Assembly (NCBI GenBank): GCA_947259725.1
Contig: CAMYNM010000001.1
Location: 744,001 to 808,000, forward strand
From: CALZIK01 sp945787635
GTDB taxonomy: Bacteria > Acidobacteriota > Thermoanaerobaculia > Multivoradales > JAHEKO01
Direction of reading: 5' to 3'
DNA: 64,000 nucleotides
The position numbers and the translations under genes are program-made. The notes under the pieces were generated by a model, which was not told the origin of the DNA, ran no database searches, and was given only the letters and a program-made list of their open reading frames with translations. Below are positions 61,442 through 64,000 of this stretch, in pieces; position 1 is the stretch's first letter; each line of letters opens with the position of its first letter.

Positions 61442-61471
61442 ATCCTATGGCGCAAACCGAGCGCAAGTCAA
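61442..61471 (-). promoter_or_regulatory. Sigma-70-type promoter of lexA, leaderless
   Basis: TTGACT (61471-61466), 18 bases, TAGGAT (61447-61442), then exactly six bases before the ATG at 61435. It is the best-supported leaderless start in the window because both promoter boxes are good. Confidence 0.75.
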
Positions 61472-61512
61472 GCCAAACAGGGCGTCCAAACCCCTCTCGG
61501 ACAAGGGTTTTC

Positions 61513-61541
61513 TTGACTTTCCCCCGGCCAATGAATACCTT
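61513..61541 (+). promoter_or_regulatory. Sigma-70-type promoter of the bactofilin gene
   Basis: TTGACT (61513-61518), 17 bases, TACCTT (61536-61541). The GTG start at 61571 has GGAGGA upstream, giving a normal leader of about 22 bases. Confidence 0.75.
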
Positions 61542-61570
61542 CAATGTCTCACTCCTTGGAGGAACCGAAC

Positions 61571-62167
61571 GTGTGGAAAAAAAACGAGCAGATCCCGACG
61601 CCGGCCAGCCCACCTCAGACTCCGCCCGCGCGGCCGCGCGCGGCACCGGCTTCGGTGATCGGACCGAGCATCCACATCAAGGGCGATCTCACCGGCCAGG
61701 AGGACCTGGTCATTCAGGGCCGGGTCGAAGGTGAGGTCAAACTCAAGTCGAACAACGTGACGGTCGGAAAAGACGGCCGCATCCGCGCGGACATCTACGG
61801 CCGCAGCGTCCATGTCGAGGGCGAGGTCAAGGGGCATCTGTATGGCGAGCAGGAGGTCGTGATCCGAGCCTCGGGCAAGGTGCAGGGAGATATCGTTTCG
61901 CCGAGAGTGGTTCTCGAGAACGGCTCGAACTTCAAGGGCTCGATCGACATGGAGCCGGCAGCCTCGGCCACCCCGGCTGCGGCCAAGATCGCTCCCAAGA
62001 ACGTCGAAGTCGCCCCGGCGGCGGCTCCCGCCGGCACGTCCAAAACCAGCGCTACAGGTAGTGCATCGAGCGGAGCATCCGGTCCGCCCCCCGCGTCCCC
62101 GGCTTCAAAGAGTGAGGCGCCAAAGGGCGCCCCCACCGGCGTCCAGGCCGCGGGTAATCGATCCTAG
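61571..62167 (+). CDS. Bactofilin-family polymer-forming cytoskeletal protein
   Basis: A 198-residue bactofilin. The central beta-helix core (about 30-125) starts SVIGPSIHIKGDLTGQEDLVIQGRVEGEVK and continues with short repeated GRI, GEV and GDI turns. The N-terminal 28 residues and the C-terminal 70 (Ala, Pro, Ser-rich) are disordered. Bactofilins form filaments that position wall enzymes or pili. The GTG at 61571 is preferred over an ATG at 61544 because GGAGGA lies seven bases before it. The gene stands near an amidase and PilT, both plausible clients. Confidence 0.92.
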   Translation: MWKKNEQIPTPASPPQTPPARPRAAPASVIGPSIHIKGDLTGQEDLVIQGRVEGEVKLKSNNVTVGKDGRIRADIYGRSVHVEGEVKGHLYGEQEVVIRASGKVQGDIVSPRVVLENGSNFKGSIDMEPAASATPAAAKIAPKNVEVAPAAAPAGTSKTSATGSASSGASGPPPASPASKSEAPKGAPTGVQAAGNRS

Positions 62168-62173
62168 AAGCAC

Positions 62174-62830
62174 GTGTATCGCCCAAGCCTGCCGCGAGCC
62201 GAGCCCGATAGCACCTTCGAGGCCGCTACGAGCACCGGTCCTGCCGGCGGCCAGTCCGGCGCCAAGGAGCATCCGTCGCTAGCGCTCGAGCACGCGGTCG
62301 GACCGATCCGCTCGGGCGGGGGCTGTGTGCTCGACCTCGGTCCCGCCGCCGGCGCCAACGTGGCGTTTTTCGCCGGCCTCGGATGCAAGCTCTTCATCGC
62401 CGACCTGAATAGCTCGCTCTTTGGCGCCATCACTCTGGCCGACCGCGCCGTGGCACTCGACCAGGCACTCACCCGGGACATCCCCGCCGAAGAGACCTTC
62501 GACCTGATCCTGCTGTGGGATCTTCTCGACTACCTCGACGACGCCGAGATTCGGATCCTCGGCGCCCGGCTGCGACCGGTCTGCCGGCGAAGCACCCTTG
62601 TTTACAGCCTCATCTCCTACCGCAAGGAGATTCCCGATCGGCCGATCCGGTTCGAGATTCGAAACGTCAAAGCGATTCACTACGCCCCGGAGTCGCAGCT
62701 CATGCGTCCGGCTCCCCTCCACAAGGAGCCCGACCTCGCCAAGCTGATGCCCGGCTTCGAAGTCGACTCCACCTACCTCCTGCGCCACGGCAAGCAGGAA
62801 TACCTGTTCAAGGCGCGGCAGGTCGAGTAG
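62174..62830 (+). CDS. SAM-dependent methyltransferase-like protein
   Basis: A 218-residue class I methyltransferase-like fold. VLDLGPAAGANVAFFA (about 52-67) stands for motif I, although the second glycine pattern is GPAAG rather than GxGxG. LFIADL is the acidic end of beta-2 and TFDLILLWDLLDYLDD the post-I/motif IV region. The last 60 residues form a separate alpha/beta piece. GTG at 62174 lies six bases after the bactofilin stop, so they are co-transcribed. Target unknown; function in SAM binding is probable, not certain. Confidence 0.72.
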   Translation: MYRPSLPRAEPDSTFEAATSTGPAGGQSGAKEHPSLALEHAVGPIRSGGGCVLDLGPAAGANVAFFAGLGCKLFIADLNSSLFGAITLADRAVALDQALTRDIPAEETFDLILLWDLLDYLDDAEIRILGARLRPVCRRSTLVYSLISYRKEIPDRPIRFEIRNVKAIHYAPESQLMRPAPLHKEPDLAKLMPGFEVDSTYLLRHGKQEYLFKARQVE

Positions 62831-62836
62831 CGGCCT

Positions 62837-64000
62837 TTGGCGCCCGACTTCGCTTTCGCAAGCAGCCTCACCCAAGCCCGGCTCGACAACGGGCTCCGGG
62901 TCGTGCTGCAGCCGGACCGCTCGAGGCCTCTGGTCAGCGTCAACATCTGGTACCACGTCGGCTCCAAGAACGAGCGCCCGGGCCGCACCGGATTCGCCCA
63001 CCTCTTCGAGCACATGCTCTTTCAGGGCAGCCAAAACGTCGGCACCAACGATCACTTCGCCCACATCCAGCAGGTGGGCGGCGTCGCCAACGGCTCGACC
63101 AGCTTCGATCGCACCAACTACTACGAAACCCTGCCCTCCCACTGCCTCGAGCTCGGCCTCTGGCTCGAGTCCGACCGCATGGGGTTCCTGCTCCCGGCCT
63201 TGGACGAGGCGAAGCTTCAGAACCAGAAAGACGTGGTGATGAACGAACGGCGCCAGCGGGTCGACAACCAGCCCTACGGCCGCGCGTTCGAGACTCTTCA
63301 CGAGCTGCTCTACCCAGATCGCCATCCCTACAGCTGGCCGGTGATCGGCTACATGGAGGACATCGAGGCGACCGAGCTCGCGGAGGTTCACGAGTTCTTC
63401 CGCACCCACTACCGGCCGAGCAACGCCGTTCTGACCCTGGTCGGCGACTTCGACCCGGCCGAGGCCATGACACAGGTCAAACGATACTTCGGCGATATAC
63501 CTGATGGTCGGGCGGAAGAGGCGGCGGATGGTGGGCCGGTCGGCGCGCCGCCACCCGCGGTCGTGACGGACACGAGCCCCACGCGAGCTGTACGCAGCGA
63601 GCTTCCTGACGACGTCAACCTGCCGCGCCTCTACATGGGCTTCCGTGGACCGAGCCTCTCGGCTCCCGACTTCCCCGCCGGTGACCTCTATGCCATGGCC
63701 GCCGCGGGCGGCAAGTCGAGCCCGCTCTACCGCGACCTGGTGCTCGAGCGCGAGATCGCCCAGGACATCTACGTCGGCATGCTGCCACTCGAGCTCGAAT
63801 CGACCGTGCTTCTCGCGATGACGCTTCGGCCCGGCATCGAGCCCGCCGAGGCCGAAGAGATGCTCCTCGAAAAGCTCGCCGCTTGGCGAGCCGCCCCGCC
63901 CGCATCCGAAGAGCTAGAGCGCGCGCTCAACAAGACCAGCGTGGCCTACCTGCACGAGATCGAATCGTTCGAAAGCCGCGCTGATCTCCTGTCTCACTTC
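62837..64000 (+). CDS. M16 family zinc metalloprotease (cut by window edge)
   Basis: The first 388 codons of an insulinase-type protease, open at the right edge. HLFEH (HxxEH) supplies the two zinc histidines and the catalytic Glu, and the third ligand is a Glu about 75 residues further on (VVMNERRQR). The second, inactive M16 repeat begins near residue 200. No signal peptide is visible, though the start is uncertain: TTG at 62837 is the first possible start after an in-frame stop and is only six bases beyond the previous gene. Full-length members reach 420-500 or 900 residues. Confidence 0.88.
   Translation, partial: MAPDFAFASSLTQARLDNGLRVVLQPDRSRPLVSVNIWYHVGSKNERPGRTGFAHLFEHMLFQGSQNVGTNDHFAHIQQVGGVANGSTSFDRTNYYETLPSHCLELGLWLESDRMGFLLPALDEAKLQNQKDVVMNERRQRVDNQPYGRAFETLHELLYPDRHPYSWPVIGYMEDIEATELAEVHEFFRTHYRPSNAVLTLVGDFDPAEAMTQVKRYFGDIPDGRAEEAADGGPVGAPPPAVVTDTSPTRAVRSELPDDVNLPRLYMGFRGPSLSAPDFPAGDLYAMAAAGGKSSPLYRDLVLEREIAQDIYVGMLPLELESTVLLAMTLRPGIEPAEAEEMLLEKLAAWRAAPPASEELERALNKTSVAYLHEIESFESRADLLSHF

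Noticed and set aside
61436..61512. Expected SOS operator before lexA
   Set aside because: I looked for an inverted repeat overlapping TTGACT-TAGGAT and found none convincing. The operator of this LexA type may differ, so no site is claimed.

Overview
The window is GC-rich (roughly 65%), densely coded and reads as chromosome from a Gram-negative, probably Acidobacteriota-like bacterium. Evidence: a TonB-dependent receptor, TamB/Omp85-type outer-membrane assembly, many lipoproteins and TPR proteins, a VWA protein of the type named after Acidobacteria (46897-48048), RskA- and ZAS-type anti-sigma factors, a bactofilin, and a very large GreA-type protein. I see no prophage, plasmid origin, transposase or CRISPR array. 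The lineage call is inference from gene content, not from a marker gene.

Layout. (1) 1-7254, minus strand: a TetR regulator with a perfect 20-bp operator leads a chain of tightly spaced genes: TonB receptor, SDR, KAS III-like protein, two alpha/beta hydrolases and a thiolase cut by the left edge. It looks like an uptake-and-breakdown operon for a hydrophobic carboxylated substrate. (2) 7.3-12.6 kb: a secreted protein with RIHDV repeats behind a BlaI/MecI-like operator, a TPR protein, a DUF2235 hydrolase and two CBS proteins. (3) 12.8-19.7 kb: ECF sigma/RskA-like pair, a sugar-dehydrogenase-like secreted protein, a lipoprotein oligopeptidase B and a TPR lipoprotein. (4) 19.8-22.5 kb: BtpA-PfkB-PsuG overlapping operon (pseudouridine-type nucleoside breakdown). 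(5) 22.6-27.2 kb: PilZ protein, phosphatase-like lipoprotein, PlsB-like acyltransferase, PPK2, TPR protein. (6) 27.2-33.9 kb: one uninterrupted 2207-codon gene that joins a TamB-type protein to an Omp85/TamA-type barrel. (7) 34.0-38.4 kb: a MacA-like adaptor, one ABC ATPase and two permeases. (8) 38.4-42.4 kb: AmmeMemoRadiSam A and B, a decayed fibronectin-III gene, a POT peptide transporter and tRNA-Pro(CGG). (9) 42.5-48.0 kb: acyl-CoA ligase, FadJ-like beta-oxidation protein, VWA protein. (10) 48.1-54.4 kb: a five-gene minus-strand cluster (helical-repeat protein, RodZ-like protein, second helical-repeat protein, J-TPR protein, PP2C phosphatase) diverging from the giant GreA. (11) 54.4-64 kb: RpoE-like sigma/anti-sigma with a sigma-E-like promoter, cell-wall amidase, CCA-adding enzyme, PilT with a coiled-coil tail, LexA, bactofilin, a methyltransferase-like protein and an M16 protease cut by the right edge.

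Across the window, core promoters fit TTGnCn-N16-18-TAnnnT, and at least eight genes have the -10-like hexamer exactly six bases before the start codon without a Shine-Dalgarno, which predicts leaderless mRNAs. Three short inverted repeats bounded by CTAG sit between genes, and several supply the stop codons of neighbouring genes. The most interesting single object is the TamB-Omp85 fusion.
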